Assembly (NCBI RefSeq): GCF_028198165.1
Contig: NZ_CP116339.1
Location: 3,479,001-3,543,000, forward strand
Length of the DNA: 64,000 bases
Source: Pseudoxanthomonas sp. JBR18
GTDB lineage: Bacteria > Pseudomonadota > Gammaproteobacteria > Xanthomonadales > Xanthomonadaceae
Direction: 5' to 3'
Both the position numbers and the translations under genes were made by a program. Of this stretch, positions 62,278-64,000 are shown one piece after another; the first letter of the stretch is position 1; each line of letters begins with the position of its first letter. The notes under the pieces are model-generated. The model made no database searches, was not told the origin of the DNA, and was given only the letters and a program-made list of their open reading frames with translations.

Positions 62278-64000
62278 TCAGCGGACCCGCGTCGGATCGC
62301 TGGCGCTGCCGTCCCACAGGTTGGACATCGGTCCTTGTCGAACCGAATTCTGCACCACACCGTCTAGCCAGCAGCGGTGAGAGGGAAACCGGCTGCCTTG
62401 GATGAAAAGCGAAGTGATCAACGGGACCCCGCTGGAGACGTCGATCGTGCCGATGATCTCGTGCCAAATGAAAACCGAAGGACGCCGGCAGATCACATCG
62501 AACGGAGCTTTGGCCAACTGGTGCGGTTCGCCCTTGACGCCCCAGCGGAAGCGGATCCGCGAAGCATCGATGCGCCGTGTCGAGAATGGTTGATCGATGA
62601 TCAGTGGTGGTGCCTGCAGACATGCCGGCAGGCTTGGCAAGCACTCCTTGCCAGCGTCGGTGTCCAGCGCACCGCGCAGTCCAACCGACAGCAGGTCGGC
62701 GCCACGGAAGGTGGCCTGCACCTGACCTTGGGAAAACAGCCGGTAACCCTTGCCCTCCGGCGGTGGCGCGCGGAACCGGTCCTGACTGGTCGGGTTCTCC
62801 TGGAATGACGCGTCGGTCGCCAGGGCCAGGCCATGCAGCGCAGCGTTGGCGGCGGTCGAGGAACCAGGAATGGGGATCGGGCCGATCGACGCGCTGCAGT
62901 CGAGCGAGCCGATGTTTGATCCGATCGTGGCGATGAAGCTCTTGCCGGTGATCTGGAACACCTTGGTTTGCGTTACTGGTCGCGGTGGAACTGGCACCGG
63001 AACAGGACGGCGCAGGCAGACCTGCACGCGGCGGTTGCGCGGACGATCCCCATCGGCGATCTGACTGCTCTCGCCACGGCTCAGCGGCATCATCGCCACC
63101 CCGGTGCTGCTGCCTGGCCGCATCCGTTCCAGGGTCTCCTGCAGTCCGCGCCTGACGCTTTCGGCGCGACGCAACCCCAGGGTGAAGTTGTTGATCTCTT
63201 CGCCCTCGCTGCTGGCGAAACCGGTAATCTCGACCAATCCGATCCGTTCGCGCTGGATACGCCGGGCCAGGGCGATGAGCTGGGTGTGGTGCGTCGGCAG
63301 CAGGGTGTCGCGTCCCTGAGCAAAGCCATCCAGGGTCGTGCAGTCGGTGGTATCACCGACGCCGCCGGAAGGTGCGGCCGGGACCAGCGACTGGTGGGTG
63401 GTGGCTGTCGATCCGCTGGCCTGGCGCAGGGCCGCTTCGGTCCGCGGCCCGACAATGCCGTCGGCGACCAGGCCCTGCTGTTGCTGAAAGGCAAGGATAG
63501 CCGCACGCGATTGCGCCCCGATGACGCCATCGACGGTGAGCTGGATCCCAAGCGCGCGGTTGAGCGCCTGCTGGATCCAACGCGCATCGACCGACTCGAC
63601 CTCCTCGCTCCAGGAAGTCTGCTCATTGGGCAGGCGGGGCCGCAGCACCAGCGTGTCGGGAAGCACGCGTTGGGCGGTATCGGTGACCCTGCGCGCGAAG
63701 CGATCATCGCGCAGGGCCGGGCGGTGGCCTGGTTCGATGACATGGACAAAGCCGCCGTCACGATGCCTGCCTTCCAAGCGAAAGCCGTTTTCGCGCAGGG
63801 CCGGTCCACGCCACAGCCCTGGAGCGGCGAGCACCGACAGCTGTGCATGCGTACCGTCGCTGCGTCGTAACAGCCAATCACCGGTGGCCATGGCCGGTGC
63901 TTGTTGCCCAGGCGCGGCGACCAGGTCGAACTGCCTGGCCAAGGTGTCGGGCAGGCCCGGACGCCGACCGCTGAAATGATCGAACAGTCTGGCCGGCAGC
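62278..64000 (-). CDS. peptidoglycan-binding/OmpA-domain protein, 3' part
   Basis: The frame is open beyond the window end, so the N-terminus is missing; 574 codons are visible. A PG_binding_1 domain lies about 130-200 residues from the visible start (RWIQQALNRALGIQLTVDG, then GIVGPRTEAALRQ). An OmpA-like region follows (GLVEITGFASSEGEEINNF with LRRAESVRRGL). The last 230 residues form an unrecognised strand-rich domain with several Cys. It probably anchors something to peptidoglycan. Proteins with this opening are found near extracellular contractile injection systems, but that association is from memory and unproven here. Confidence 0.65.
   Translation of the reverse strand, partial: LPARLFDHFSGRRPGLPDTLARQFDLVAAPGQQAPAMATGDWLLRRSDGTHAQLSVLAAPGLWRGPALRENGFRLEGRHRDGGFVHVIEPGHRPALRDDRFARRVTDTAQRVLPDTLVLRPRLPNEQTSWSEEVESVDARWIQQALNRALGIQLTVDGVIGAQSRAAILAFQQQQGLVADGIVGPRTEAALRQASGSTATTHQSLVPAAPSGGVGDTTDCTTLDGFAQGRDTLLPTHHTQLIALARRIQRERIGLVEITGFASSEGEEINNFTLGLRRAESVRRGLQETLERMRPGSSTGVAMMPLSRGESSQIADGDRPRNRRVQVCLRRPVPVPVPPRPVTQTKVFQITGKSFIATIGSNIGSLDCSASIGPIPIPGSSTAANAALHGLALATDASFQENPTSQDRFRAPPPEGKGYRLFSQGQVQATFRGADLLSVGLRGALDTDAGKECLPSLPACLQAPPLIIDQPFSTRRIDASRIRFRWGVKGEPHQLAKAPFDVICRRPSVFIWHEIIGTIDVSSGVPLITSLFIQGSRFPSHRCWLDGVVQNSVRQGPMSNLWDGSASDPTRVR

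Overview
The window is a GC-rich gammaproteobacterial chromosome segment. Several features point to Xanthomonadaceae (a Pseudoxanthomonas-, Stenotrophomonas- or Luteimonas-like genus): a DksA with a long Lys/Ala/Pro-rich N-terminus, a FimX-type degenerate GGDEF/EAL protein, a GTAG-headed REP palindrome, the sdhCDAB-sdhE order, and a phaR/phaB pair. The genus call is an inference from gene content; no search was run.

Layout. (1) 1-8160 is core: a partial acetyltransferase, a GST, ygfZ, a 50-residue SDHAF4-like protein missed by ordinary ORF cut-offs, the sdhCDAB operon, sdhE with an overlapping CptA/YgfX-like gene, and lolC/E-lolD. (2) 8222-14860 is a genomic island in a tRNA-Ala(CGC) gene. 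It has a tyrosine integrase, a ParB-like protein paired with an adenine methylase, small AT-richer cargo, an XRE regulator behind three tandem 15-bp repeats, a second ParB-like protein and AlpA. TGGCGGTA repeats near both ends look like integrase arm sites. (3) 15622-18645 is a tightly overlapped four-gene operon (acyl-CoA dehydrogenase-like, PIG-L deacetylase, NodS-like methyltransferase, GT2 glycosyltransferase) that looks like an uncharacterised glycoconjugate pathway. (4) 18761-43420 is mostly housekeeping: a zinc alcohol dehydrogenase, an Lrp regulator, RNase D, a catalytically dead FGE-like lipoprotein, an M48 protease, phaB/phaR/phaB, gluQ, htpX, fimX, divergent epmB/efp, mtaD-ubiG-gph, ethanolamine permease and lyase, M23 peptidase, dihydroorotase and yidD. 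dksA follows.

(5) 44596-50494 is a decayed integrative element: a second integrase, a YefM/PIN toxin-antitoxin pair with a palindromic operator, a frameshifted and truncated traG, and a DUF1173 gene. (6) 50518-61526 is a complete heme-acquisition locus, all on the minus strand: ECF sigma factor, FecR, signalling TonB-dependent receptor, hemophilin-like secreted protein, Slam secretion protein, heme oxygenase, two small membrane proteins (DUF423, DUF454) and a dedicated ExbB-ExbD-TonB. A Fur-like box lies before the receptor. In the inferred scheme, Slam exports the hemophore, the receptor takes up heme with TonB energy and signals through FecR/FecI, and heme oxygenase releases iron. (7) A truncated recombination-directionality-like fragment on the far side suggests mobile DNA flanks the heme locus on both sides. 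The window closes inside a peptidoglycan-binding/OmpA-like gene.

The best candidates for undescribed biology are the four-gene glycoconjugate operon, the ParB-methylase pair in the tRNA island, and the heme locus with its two extra membrane proteins.
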